In this document: piece after piece, positions 10,956 through 21,105 of the stretch
Layout of the letters: each line of letters starts with the position of its first letter
Numbering within the stretch: the stretch's first letter is position 1
From: Nemertoderma westbladi
Taxonomy: Eukaryota; Xenacoelomorpha; Nemertodermatida; Nemertodermatidae
Length of the DNA: 43,388 nucleotides
Reading direction: 5' to 3'
Assembly (NCBI GenBank): GCA_032718475.1
Contig: JAUCBJ010000693.1
Span: forward strand, 1 to 43,388
The notes under the pieces: generated by a model
Databases searched by the model: none
The model's input: only the letters and a program-made list of their open reading frames with translations
What the model was told of the DNA's origin: nothing
Translations under genes and position numbers: made by a program

Positions 10956-13938
10956 CGTCCGTATAACACACTGGTGTTACCTTTCTCCTAGAAACGGGTT
11001 TTTCACTCACCTTACTTTCCGGTGTCTTCTCTCTGGACTGCTTTAGGAGCTGTAATCTTACCTCTCCATTTAAGAATGACATGAGATCAGCCATGGTAGG
11101 GTCTCTTTGTTGCTGGTCCATCATATAGAGAACCTTTTTGTCCCAACGAGTACCTACTCCACCCTTTGGTAAATTAGATGCTACGGCTCCAACAACCATA
11201 GAACTCTGGTATTCTTGAGACTTACCTAACCAATCTAGCTGTCTACAGATCTCTTGAATCTCATCGGAAAACTCTATAATCCCGCTGCTAAGAAACTTTC
11301 GGGGCGCTACTAATTTCGCATATAAATACCTAGCTATGTTAGTCCTATTACCATACCTGATGTTTAGTGTATCCCAAACTTGTCTTAATCCATCTGGATG
11401 TCCAATAAACTTTAACGCCATTAACTTGGGAGGTCCTTCCAAGCACTCGATGAGGAATCTAAGTTTCTCTCCATTAGATAGTACAGAGTTCTGTATGTTA
11501 TCTTTATAATATTCATTAAAAGGTAACCATTTCATCTCATCTCCATTGAACTTGACGACCTCTCCCACCTTTACCGCTTGACGGGCTTCGGTTCTAGCCA
11601 TTTGACGTGTAAAACTTTCTTGAGCCATCGTATTATTTAATATCGAGTTATCGGTATATAAATTTCTCGGATTATGATCAGATCTGTGTGGGATATCATT
11701 ATCAATGGGTTTATAATTACCCTTAATAGGGTTTACTATAGGAGTTTCTACTTCACTAGCAGTATAGATGCGTGTAGGCTCCACACCTTGCGCATGAAAT
11801 ACTTCAGACCTAACGGGTTGACACATTGTTACAGGGGGTGGTGGTATACCCCTTTGTATATTTACTAACTTATTGCGTTCTAATGCGATGCTCTGCTGCA
11901 CTTCTTGCAATTCTAACCTACTCTCTCTCACTGTTCCCTTTAACTGCTGAACAGTCCCTTCCAATTCTCAGACCTGCTGGGAAGACCTGTTCTTATGGTC
12001 CTCCAGCTGCCCGAGCAACTGATTCATCCCCCGCCGTCCCTCGTCCACCCACTCAACCGCTGAAGCGGGAGCCGCCAACATGGTAGCGGGGTGACACGTA
12101 GGGACGACGGGAGACAAGTCATTTATGTCTTGCTCGGCATCCAGGACTGGATGTGGTTCCGGGGCTTGTCTACTGGGCACAGGTAGTTTAGTACTGTGCA
12201 AAGGGAATTTAGAGTTAGGTTCTGGAAGTACAGGGGTCTCTATCCCAGGAGTGGCTTCAATGACAGGCCTAATTATTTCGGGCTCGTCTATTATAGTAGG
12301 GAGTCTGTCTACTCTAATAATTTGGTCTGTAGGCTCAGGATTACTTAAGTCTACACAAGCTAGTTGCCTTCTCACCGCAGGAGGTAAATTAGGTAACTTC
12401 TGATGGTGTGGCGTGCTTCTACGTCCGCTTGAACGAGATTTATTACCTCTTCCTTCAGGATCTGTTGTATCACCCTCATCGGAGGAGGTAAATCCCTGTC
12501 TTCTGGGAGTAGATCGACTCAGTAGTTGCATCTGAGTAGCTGTTCTTTGTTTATTTAAGTAATCTTGTTTCGCCTGAAGGTTCTCCAGCTCTAGTTGTGT
12601 AATCGTTTCAGATGCCTTCCGTTCTGCTTCTGCCACTGCCGCTTTTCTTTCAGCCTCTGTTAGTTCCGCCGCCGCTGCCGCCTTTCTTTCTAATTCTGCC
12701 GCTGCCGCTGACCTTGAAGCTTCCGCCGCCTTTCTTTCAGCTTCTGCCGCTACTGCCAACTTTCGGTCTTCTATTTGTCGTTTCTTTATTTGTTCTTCCT
12801 GTTCCATAGCGATGAGGATGCTTTCATCAAATTTAGCATGCTCCGCGGCTAATATTTCCGCATCTAACGAGTCCAACACAAATTTGGCTCCCTCACTATT
12901 AGGATGAAGTCCAGCTAGCCGTCTCCTTAGCTCTTTGTCACCTATAAATCGTTGATAGTCTGACAGATAGATGTCAATAGCATCCTTCTTCTGAGGTTTT
13001 TCGGATATAGCTTCGCCTTCCACCTGAGAAAAAGTAGCGTCTGTTGATTCTCCGTGGGTCATGCACTCAGTTAGATGAACTTTCCATTGTGTCATTCCCT
13101 GTACCTTAACACTCACTCGTTGGAACCAAGTCTTTACAGCCACTTGCAACGACGTGTCTTGGCTCCTCTTTGAGGCTTCTTCAAAGGCTGAAAGGATTAA
13201 TCTGATTCGTAAGATTCATTCTCGCACTTGATAAAGCAGCTCTCCCTGCTCTTGAGGTCCTTGACGTTGTTGAAATAGGTGTTCTTCTAATCGCTCCAAA
13301 GAGCTGAAGAATCCCTGGACATATCCTGCTGCTGACCTCTTCCATACAGCTGGATCTCGGGTGTCTCTTACTATTCCCATCCTGTATAAGTCCTCCCAGG
13401 CAGCTTCCGATAAGTTAAACGGGAGTCCGGGTCCGGGGAAGTTCCATTGCGTCTCGACAATAGACCTCAGTTCCTCCGTCGTATATCCCGCATAACTGTC
13501 CCGGGTTGATCTTTTATTTCTCGTCCAATCGGCTTGGTGTTCCTCCACAGCGATCAATACACTAGTGAGTACGGCCCCAGGGAGAATTAGAAGTGGATCT
13601 GGATAAACCGCTTCTGCCATCCTTGGTCCGATCTCGGGCGTCAACTCTTCAGTGTCTGAACTACTAGAGTTATCGTGCCATTGAGAAATAAGTTATCGGT
13701 TCGGGTGCTGTTGCTGTTTAACAGCCACCTCTTGGTCTCGCTTAACTTGAGCCCTAGTGCCTATATTAGACCTATGGTGCTTTACTAGCCTAGGGTCTGA
13801 TACTACTACTGTAGGGATGACCTTTCTTACAGTAGGAGGGGACTTGGACTTTGGTCTCAGATGTTCGATACTCTTATCTGGATCACAGATAGTTCTTTCT
13901 AGGAGACTATCTGACAGTGTTTGCTTTGTGTCAGACAT
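10903..13938 (-). pseudogene. gag: BEL/Pao gag, unusually long, three in-frame stops
   Basis: One frame runs from ATG 13938 to 10903 (about 1010 codons), interrupted only by TAA at 13693-13695, TGA at 13216-13218 and TGA at 11968-11970. The C-terminal third (about 11560-11080) has the DUF1759 pattern of BEL Gag: FNGDEMKW, then FNEYYKDNI, KLRFLIECLEGPPKLMALK and IRYGNR. The first 650 codons are not a usual BEL module: an N-terminal unknown domain, then an Ala/Glu/Arg-rich coiled coil (about 12850-12550, AEAERKAAEA-type units), then a Pro-rich linker. After DUF1759 a zinc knuckle and an A17-type protease should follow, but the sequence goes into RT within about 50 codons, in another frame that overlaps by 53 bases. 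The deletion of knuckle and protease therefore probably lies near 10950-11000. Confidence 0.8.
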
Positions 13939-13972
13939 GATTTATTTTACAGTTGATTGCCTACTACTATAA

Positions 13973-14695
13973 TGACAGTTAAAGCAAGTCTAGAGGTTAA
14001 TTACCGAAGCCAACCAGAGCTAACGTGCCTATTAACCACGTTACAACACAAATATACTGCCTACACACTAAATTACTTTCGGAAAGCACTGTACGCTAAA
14101 CCCTAAATTAGGTACAAGTACTTATACAACAAATAACCAGCAGTTAAATATACTTGAACAGCCAAAAGAACCACAGTATCTGCTGGAGTGACCGGAGCAC
14201 AAAATCACCAGTCTTTACCTACACTAAGCTGCCCTGATGTAGTACCGGGGTTAATTTAACTATACCGGTATGTATAACAAGCACAATTACTGTAGGAATA
14301 AACTTGGGGAATTGGAGGTTGCGAATACTCGCATAAACTCTGAATAATAAATATTACGCTACCCGTGCAGACTATTCAAACAAAATACAAGAAGCACAGA
14401 AACAGAAGCACAGAAAATTCCGAGCTGGCTCTGAGGCTCAGAAAAATAGTAAACAAAGACCGTAATGCATTGCGCGAATTTCCATAGGCCTCTGTCAGAC
14501 ATAAAGGGAAAATTGCTCTGATTGGCTGATTGAGGCAGAACAAAGAAATTCCACGTCCACAAAGAATCAGCTGATAGATTTCGTCATACTAGCTCTAATT
14601 CCTTCCCATCGTGTAGTTGGATAAATTTAGGGCTATTTTAGAGTATTCTGCGCATTGCGGAAAAATGACTTGTTATGTCCGCAAAAGCTTTTACA
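13973..14695 (-). repeat. 5' LTR of the 13-kb element, mismatched inner part
   Basis: The outer 293 bp (14403-14695) match 2459-2751 at roughly 97% by eye and end in CTTTTACA before TACTC. The inner part (13973-14402) does not align with 1646-2458, although a few anchors occur in the same order (ccgaagcca, a cctatta.ccacg-like string, ttactttcgg). I placed the inner edge at TG 13973, 34 bp before the gag ATG; that edge is uncertain and I see no clear TGG-type primer-binding site next to it. A 13-bp direct repeat agaagcacagaaa straddles the switch point at 14390-14416. Confidence 0.55.
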
Positions 14696-14700
14696 TACTC
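14696..14700. other. Target-site duplication TACTC (right)
   Basis: Partner of 1641-1645; directly abuts the LTR end at 14695. Confidence 0.75.
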
Positions 14701-14964
14701 TCTTATCTTTTTCTCTCTGCAGTGTAGCGTCCCCACTCGTGAGATCTCTCGTCGACCTCCCGGTTAAACTCCACTGTTCTTCTTCCCTCTTCTGACTGGG
14801 CTCGGCGTCTCGTCGCCACCCGCTCGCGACGCCAACCTCCCTCTCTCTAGCCGGTCGAACGCCGCTGGGGATATTCGCAATCCCCCTACTATTCTCCGCC
14901 GCCGGGTGCTTCGGTTCACCTAACTCGCCCCGCGCATTATCCGCCGATGCCTGTGGGACACTCC

Positions 14965-14967
<3 letters not shown>

Positions 14968-14998
<31 letters not shown>
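14968..14998. repeat. Poly-C tract (31 bp)
   Basis: The longest homopolymer in the window. It encodes poly-Gly on the minus strand. Confidence 0.9.
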
Positions 14999-15000
<2 letters not shown>

Positions 15001-15111
15001 TCGCCACCTATCACTTCACTATCCCTCGCTTCGCCTCTACGCCCTTCTTTAGTCGACGCACTATCTCTACTGCGGTCGGGTCTATTCACCCCCGCCTCTC
15101 CCTCTATCACT

Positions 15112-15258
15112 GCGTGGCCTGGCAGGCTCCCATCGGGTTGACTCACCCTCGCTACTCCCTGCGCATTAACTACATGGCCTACCAGACTCCCGTGGGGTCT
15201 CTCACCCCCGTTACCCCCTGCGTACTAATTATTTGGCCTGGCAGGCTCTCATTGGCCG
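15112..15258. repeat. 60-bp tandem repeat, about 2.4 units
   Basis: Units begin at about 15112, 15173 and 15234 with the pattern tggcct.gcaggctc or tggcctaccagactc, followed by ctcaccc and ccctgcg. The spacing is 60-61 bp, so the reading frame is only partly kept. Confidence 0.7.
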
Positions 15259-15639
15259 GGCCAGCTATATCTGCCGCGTTTATATTAATAGCACCATTGT
15301 CAATATTATTTTCTAATTTATTTAAATTATTAGAATTATTCTGTGCTGAATTCGGATTATTATTTAAATTATTCTGTATATTTGAATTAGAATCGGGATT
15401 ATTTTGTTCGTTTGAATTAAAATTACTATTTAGATTATTTTGTGTATTTAAGATTAACATTATTTGAATTACTTTGTATATTCAAGTCTAGATTATTATT
15501 TGGATTATTTAAATTAGGATCGTTCGGATTTAAATTATTATTGTCGGGCAAATTCCTGTTATTTCCTGGAATGAAAGTTTGATTAGGGTTGTCTACTACG
15601 GTACTATTAATATTAACGCCCTCTAGCGTATTATTATTA

Positions 15640-15660
15640 CCCCCCCCCCCCCCCCCCCCC
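15640..15660. repeat. Poly-C tract (21 bp)
   Basis: Uninterrupted C run following ttattattac; encodes poly-Gly next to poly-Asn on the minus strand. Confidence 0.9.
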
Positions 15661-15878
15661 GTCCGTACGGTTACACCAGTCTTGGGTCTGTCATCCGGTC
15701 CCTGTAAGTGGGGTATTAACAAATGTTTCCATAACCTCTGGCTCCCCGTAAATACTACCCAAGCCAGCCTCACTCTCTGATAGCCCCAACTGTGCCAGTT
15801 CTAATCGGCGTTTTTTGTTTGGCCTGATATTGCATTCCCCCTTAACCGGGCGTGCATATCATCCCACATACGTTTTCC

Positions 15879-16053
<175 letters not shown>

Positions 16054-16562
16054 GATAGCCGATTGCTAGTTGTGCCGACGCACTATTTGTTCAGAGTTGT
16101 GCCCTTTCAGTGGGACTGATTATTTGAAAATTGTGGTGACATCAATTCCTGTGCTACCACTAGGGGGTGTGGTGTATAATGTGAGGGTAATGTGAGGGAG
16201 TGTGATATTGCTTTTTCGTCTTTGGTTATTTATTGATATTAAGTTTCTTTGACTGTAGGCACATCTTGGTGTCCGGAAACATCATATATCGTGTATAATT
16301 GAGGGGAATGACAAATTGAATATTTATGATCGCGATGTTATATTATAGTGCTTTTAATGAAACATCGAATATCACTAATTTTTAATTGTATAAGTTGTTG
16401 AACAAATTATATGAATGATGAATGGGAAATTATTTTTATTATATTTTTATTATAAGGTGGTCGATAAAGCAATTTCCAGGCTCAATTTCTTTGTAAATGT
16501 ACGGTCTCAGGAATTCTTAGCATGCGAGTATTCCTAGCCAGTGGGTATTCTTAGCCTGCGAA

Positions 16563-16645
16563 ACAATAACGTTTATTGTTTTGGTTCCCCCAATACTCCT
16601 CTGAAACCTGCTCCTTTGCTAACCTGCTCCTTTACTAACTCGCAA
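16563..16645. repeat. Module repeated at 20563-20635
   Basis: The string tttattgttttggttccccc followed by aacctgctcctttgctaacctgctcctttactaa-type sequence occurs here and again at 20563-20635 (and in U2 at 29779 and 30300). Two copies per unit U. Non-coding. Confidence 0.8.
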
Positions 16646-17010
16646 TTTGAATCGCGAGATTTGAATCGATCGCGAAATTTGAATCATTGCTTCACGAAAT
16701 AGAAGAAAAGGATTATTGTAATATTTCGTTTTATTCCATATCGTAACATCCAATCTTTTAACACCCTATCTCGTATAATCATGCCTCCCCGATCTCGTAG
16801 CACCTAATGCATTATTGTCAAAAAATTTGCAAAATAAACTTGGTCTCTAATCCGATCTATAGACTCTTGGGTGTCCACAACGGTATTAGTACATAGAACA
16901 ACAGATTGGTAATAAGAATTTGCTACAAGCGTGCAATAATAATTACAAAAGGGTGAGTACAAAACAAATACACAAGACCCAAAAACTTAAGACCTGTACG
17001 AAACACATGT

Positions 17011-17015
17011 GATAA
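17011..17015. other. Target-site duplication GATAA (left)
   Basis: GATAA occurs at 17011-17015 and again at 20559-20563 around the second LTR element. Copy U2 has a single uninterrupted gataa at the same place (about 30295), which is the empty site. Confidence 0.95.
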
Positions 17016-18260
17016 TGTTCGCGCTTTTGAAGACCTTTAGCAGTTTAACCTGCCAAAATTTATATGTCTTTTAGTTAATTAAAACCACTTTAGCATACGA
17101 CAATATTTTATGCTAATACGCAAAACACTAGCCGAAATCAGCCCATGCGCGATCATTCACCCGATGGATCTACACCCGGGAGACTGAATTCGGATGCTTG
17201 AATTGTATTATTACAGTGTAAGGTTGCAGTGTATACCTAATGTATTATTCGATAGATCGTTAATAATTAATCTCTGACAGATATTATTGGCTTTCGGGAA
17301 ATATTAACAGTTCCTTTAGGACGTGGCGCTTTATCTATTTAAACAGAACTAAGACTTATACTAAAACGCAACGATACTGCTTATGATTAAAGTATAAAGC
17401 GTATTCTTTAGGAAATACTTTGTTACCAATCACAATCATACACACTATTCTGCCGACAGTCAGTATATTTGATCACACATAAAGAGAGCAGTAATTGACT
17501 CACGTAGGGTCTGCTAAATAACATTGGATTCAATACACACCACATTAATATAAATCGCAATTGTTATGTATAGCCGGTCTCTCTAACCTGTAGTGTTATC
17601 AAGAAAATTGGGAATTGGGTGATTTATCCGTATTATCCAAATAGCAATATTTCCATCAACAAATAGGTACAATTAATAACTGACAGTAAATAACAGTACA
17701 AACAATATGATTAATGCAATTAAATTAAGTGAGCATGTTAATTAGTGATTTATTGAATAAGTGAGTAGGTAACAGTTTATACTTTCGATAATTTAAGCAG
17801 TTTACTAGAGTTCTTCCCAAAAGGCCGGTGTTTCTGGCTTAGACAGCAATAACAACAAAGTATCAAGAAAAAACAGTAAGACAGAACACTCTCCTTATGA
17901 TCGGCAGAAAAGCTACACGTCGACAGGAAAAACCGCCCTGATTGGCCCAAGCCAAACAAAGAACCACGCGTCCAATGGCTGTTTCCATGTCAGCAACCAG
18001 CTGCTAGATGTCGTAATATGAATCATCACGGCTAAGCTGTGAAAGGTAGTTGGTGCATTACAAGTTTTTTGCCTTACCATGTCCGCCAAAACACGTATAT
18101 AGCAGAATGATTTTTATGTCCGTTAAAACACCTGTAAAGGTACCTTGCGGGCGAGGGGAATATATATACAGTTAGAAAACCTTTTTAGAGTATTCCAGCG
18201 CCTGGGGGAGAACTGGCCAGCAAAGGCAAACGTATCAGTTATCCCACAAAAGCTTTTACA
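17016..18260 (-). repeat. 3' LTR of the 3.5-kb element (1245 bp)
   Basis: Complete LTR with TG...CA ends. The minus-strand 60-codon ORF inside it (17777-17959) is repeated in the other LTR and is not a gene I can support. Related to, but clearly diverged from, the LTR at 1646-2751. Confidence 0.9.
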
Positions 18261-18338
18261 CCGCTCCCAGAAAATGGGATTTAAGTCTATAAAATATACC
18301 AAATCACAGTTTCTAAAATATAAAAATACTCTAAACAG

Positions 18339-19595
18339 TTAGTCTTTCTTGCGCGGACGGCGTTTACGCAGCTTTTTAAAGCTAGCAAGAGTCCTTTTCT
18401 CTTTGGGGCGAGCCACTTTACGAGGAGGGCTATAACTCCTGGGTGAAGGGTGCAATATGATTGCATCAGAAGGTATGGGATTGCGATCGGTATATCCGCC
18501 GGTCGAAGTACTGGGTTGATTGACATCAACGTCCGGGGAGAGGGGTCTAACGGCTTTGAGAGCTCGTTTCAAGACAGCCGCTCTTACGGGTCCTTTACGA
18601 GTGGTCTGAACGAGGGCCGTGGGTGGACCATAGGCAGTTAGAAACTTCCTTGGTTTAATGGTTCTTTCCAACTCGCGTTCGCGGGCTCGATACTCGTAAG
18701 GCCGTCGATATACTTCTTGTAACTCAGGGTGTGAGTTGACGAATAAGTCTCCATAGGCAGGGTCTTGACGGATAAAGTTTATTAAGTTGTAAGACTGGAT
18801 GTCACTCGGATTAATGCTTCTGAGAAATTTACGTACATATTTGGTTGAAATACATTCTCCAACGCGCTTCAATAGTTCATAACTTGATAGGCGCGATTTC
18901 TGTTCGACGGAGGCAAACAAATATGGATGGAACGCATAAACTCCTTCGTAGGCGCGTCCGGGATAATAGCGATGGCGTGAATCACAATGTAAATCAGCGT
19001 TCGCTTCCCAAGCTCTGATATAACGTAGTACAATCATTTCATCTACGCTCTCTAAATCATGGTTAAAGGGACAATCAAAGCTGGCGTGTCCTTTTAATTG
19101 ACAATGATGACATTGAGTCATAAATTGAGGGCAAACCGCAAAAATATGCAAATTATTAAATCTGCAATACGCGCAATAAATTTCCATCGCCGGTTGTTCG
19201 TGGAAATAGGAACAGCGGACGTTTGTGTCCATGGGCGTAACATGGTCTCTCGATGCGCATAACCGACAACGTTGCCGAGAAACATAGTTGGCATGGCGAT
19301 AATCGTACGCAGTGAGACACTGTGGACCTTGATACCATTCTAGGATGTTATCGTTGTCGTTGTTCCGAGCGCGATAGGCTGAATCTCTTCAGATTCCAGA
19401 CATATTGGTTCGTCTTCCCAGTCTATTACGAATAGAATTTTCGTGATCTATTCTCGGTTTATCGTTACGACGCCGCTGGGTATGATATTTAAATAGAACC
19501 ATTTCCCTTTCGGTGTCTACATCGTCCGTATCATGTAAATCGATAGGATGGCCGGTAGTTAAGAAGTCCATATACGTACCATTACGATGCGTATA
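18339..19595 (-). pseudogene. ORF3 in the 3.5-kb element: zinc-cluster Gag-like protein
   Basis: One frame runs from the LTR junction (about 19595) to 18339, with a single TGA at 19389-19391. The first part (DFLTTGHPIDLHDTDDVD) matches ORF3 of the 13-kb element; the middle and end extend beyond it. The middle (about 19300-19060) is Cys/His-dense: QCLTAYDY, CRLC, then CAYC-X5-H-X4-C, then CHHC-X4-H-X4-C, the last being a textbook retroviral-type CCHC knuckle. Next comes a segment with RHRYYPGRAYEG, then NSHPELQEVYRRPYEYRARE, and a basic C-terminus ending RKRRPRKKD at 18339. Knuckles plus a basic tail fit RNA or DNA binding, as in a nucleocapsid. Part of the gene is deleted between the first part and the zinc block, near the TGA, compared with 3900-5038. 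Family unknown to me. Confidence 0.7.
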
Positions 19596-20558
19596 GGGAA
19601 ATATTAACAGTTCCTTTAGGACGTGGCGCTTTATCTATTTAAACAGAACTAAGACTTATACTAAAACGCAACGATACTGCTTATGATTAAAGTATAAAGC
19701 GTATTCTTTAGGAAATACTTTGTTACCAATCACAATCATACACACTATTCTGCCGACCGTCAGTATATTTGATCATACATAAAGAGAGCAGCAGTTGACT
19801 CACGTAGGGTCTGCTAAATAACATTGGATTCAATATACACCACATTAATATAAATCGCAATTGTTATGTATAGCCGGTCTCTCTAACCTGTAGTGTTATC
19901 AAGAAAATTGGGAATTGGGTGATTTATCCGTATTATCCAAATAGCAATATTTCCATCAACAAATAGGTACAATTAATAACTGACAGTAAATAACAGTAAA
20001 CAATATGATTAATGCAATTAAATTAAGTGAGCATGTTAATTAGTGATTTATTGAATAAGTGAGTAGGTAACAGTTTATACTTTCGATAATTTAAGCAGTT
20101 TACTAGAGTTCTTCCCAAAAGGCCGGTGTTTCTGGCTTAGACAGCAATAACAACAAAGTATCAAGGAAAAACAGTAAGACAGAACACTCTCCTTATGATC
20201 GGCAGAAAAGCTACACGTCGACAGGAAAAACCGCCCTGATTGGCCCAAGCCAAACAAAGAACCACGCGTCCAATGGCTGTTTCCATGTCAGCAACCAGCT
20301 GCTAGATGTCGTAATATGAATCATCACGGCTAAGCTGTGAAAGGTAGTTGGTGCATTACAAGTTTTTTGCCTTACCATGTCCGCCAAAACACGTATATAG
20401 CAGAATGATTTTTATGTCCGTTAAAACACCTGTAAAGGTACCTTGCGGGCGAGGGGAATATATATACAGTTAGAAAACCTTTTTAGAGTATTCCAGCGCC
20501 TGGGGGAGAACTGGCCAGCAAAGGCAAACGTATCAGTTATCCCACAAAAGCTTTTACA
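19596..20558 (-). repeat. 5' LTR fragment of the 3.5-kb element
   Basis: Matches 17296-18260 nearly base for base, with small differences such as caca/cata near 19775 and a missing ac near 19998. It lacks the first 280 bp of the left LTR. Confidence 0.9.
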
Positions 20559-20894
20559 GATAACTTTCGTTTATTGTTTTGGTTCCCCCAACTATGACTA
20601 TGTAACCTGCTCCTTTACTAACCTGCTCCTTTAAATGCCAATGAGACCTAACGCTCTTTGGGACCTAATGCTACTTTACCTCTTAGTTTTGTACGTCCTT
20701 GGTCTTCGTTTTGTACTGACCCAGATACAAGAGCAGAAAACCAGCTATATCGTCCTGCTACAACGTTATTAACTTCAGCAACTGTATCATAGACCTATTT
20801 GCCTTTAACACTTTGCGTACCAACACGGTACGAGTTCATCACACGTATTGTCACGACACGTACTCGTGTTCATAATTCATGATAATGCTCATAA

Positions 20895-21105
20895 TGCCGC
20901 CTTTAATTACTGTAATTATAACTTAACCCCCATGGCAGCAAAGTGCCACCTTTACATATATATAATATTATCCTGATCCCCAGGGTAGCAGTGTTTCGCC
21001 TTTATATAATTATAACCTAACCCTCATGGCGGCAGAGTGCCGCCTTTACTTACTGTATATTATCCTGACTCCCAGGGCGACAGGGTGCCGCCTCTATTTA
21101 AAACC
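20895..21105. repeat. Degenerate about 55-bp repeat with GCGGCAG/GCCGCC
   Basis: Three to four units share the pattern accc.catggc.gcag.gtgccgcctttac followed by atat..attat. Several contain a short inverted repeat, for example ggcggcagagtgccgcc. A further isolated copy, ggcggaagtgtgccgcc (perfect ggcggcagtgtgccgcc in U2), lies at about 21354-21371. Non-coding. Confidence 0.65.

Larger units (their letters stand above)
1646..14695 (-). mobile_element. 13-kb BEL/Pao-type LTR retrotransposon, defective
   Basis: Read on the minus strand, the order is 5' LTR (14695-13973), gag (13938-10903), pol with RT, RNase H and integrase (10955-7341), a non-coding spacer (7324-5039), ORF3 (5038-2830) and 3' LTR (2751-1646). 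The outer ends are canonical on the + strand (TG at 1646, CA at 14695) and are flanked by the same 5 bp, TACTC, which argues for one insertion event. Pol is BEL/Pao by its RT, DUF1759 and DUF5641-like regions. The element cannot move by itself: gag carries three in-frame stops, pol has two frameshifts and two stops, and the protease region is absent. The alternative is a nest, with a BEL element inside a separate ORF3-bearing element that has the outer LTR ends; I found no second LTR pair inside to support that, but I could not run a self-alignment. Confidence 0.7.
14701..15780 (-). pseudogene. Asn/Gly-rich Gag-like remnant, split by the LTR element
   Basis: Minus-strand frames here are coding-like but broken. 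From 15780 the translation gives an acidic lead-in, a poly-Gly run encoded by the C tract at 15640-15660, then a strongly Asn-rich stretch (15650-15290, patterns such as NNNLNPNDPNLNNPNN). One frameshift lies near 15455. After stops around 15180-15100 a Gly/Arg/Ser-rich region follows, crossing a 31-base C tract, down to 14701 where the LTR element was inserted. Low-complexity Asn-rich domains with poly-Gly occur in some retroelement Gag proteins, but no diagnostic motif is visible. It may belong with 1213-1605 and with the coiled-coil sequence at 37740-38705. Confidence 0.4.
17016..20558 (-). mobile_element. 3.5-kb defective LTR element with ORF3
   Basis: Begins TGTTCGCGC and ends CTTTTACA, flanked by GATAA. 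Left LTR 17016-18260 (1245 bp); internal region 18261-19595; right LTR fragment 19596-20558 (963 bp). The internal region encodes only ORF3, on the minus strand. The right LTR joins ORF3 directly at gggaaatattaacag and lacks the part matching 17016-17295, so one deletion removed the inner end of the 5' LTR, the primer site, gag, pol and the start of ORF3. The two LTRs differ by only a handful of bases over 963 bp, so the insertion is recent relative to the 13-kb element. It is absent from U2. Confidence 0.9.

Noticed and set aside
17777-17959. 60-codon ORF in both LTRs of the 3.5-kb element
   Set aside because: It is duplicated only because the LTR is duplicated; the diverged LTR at 1646-2751 has no matching ORF.
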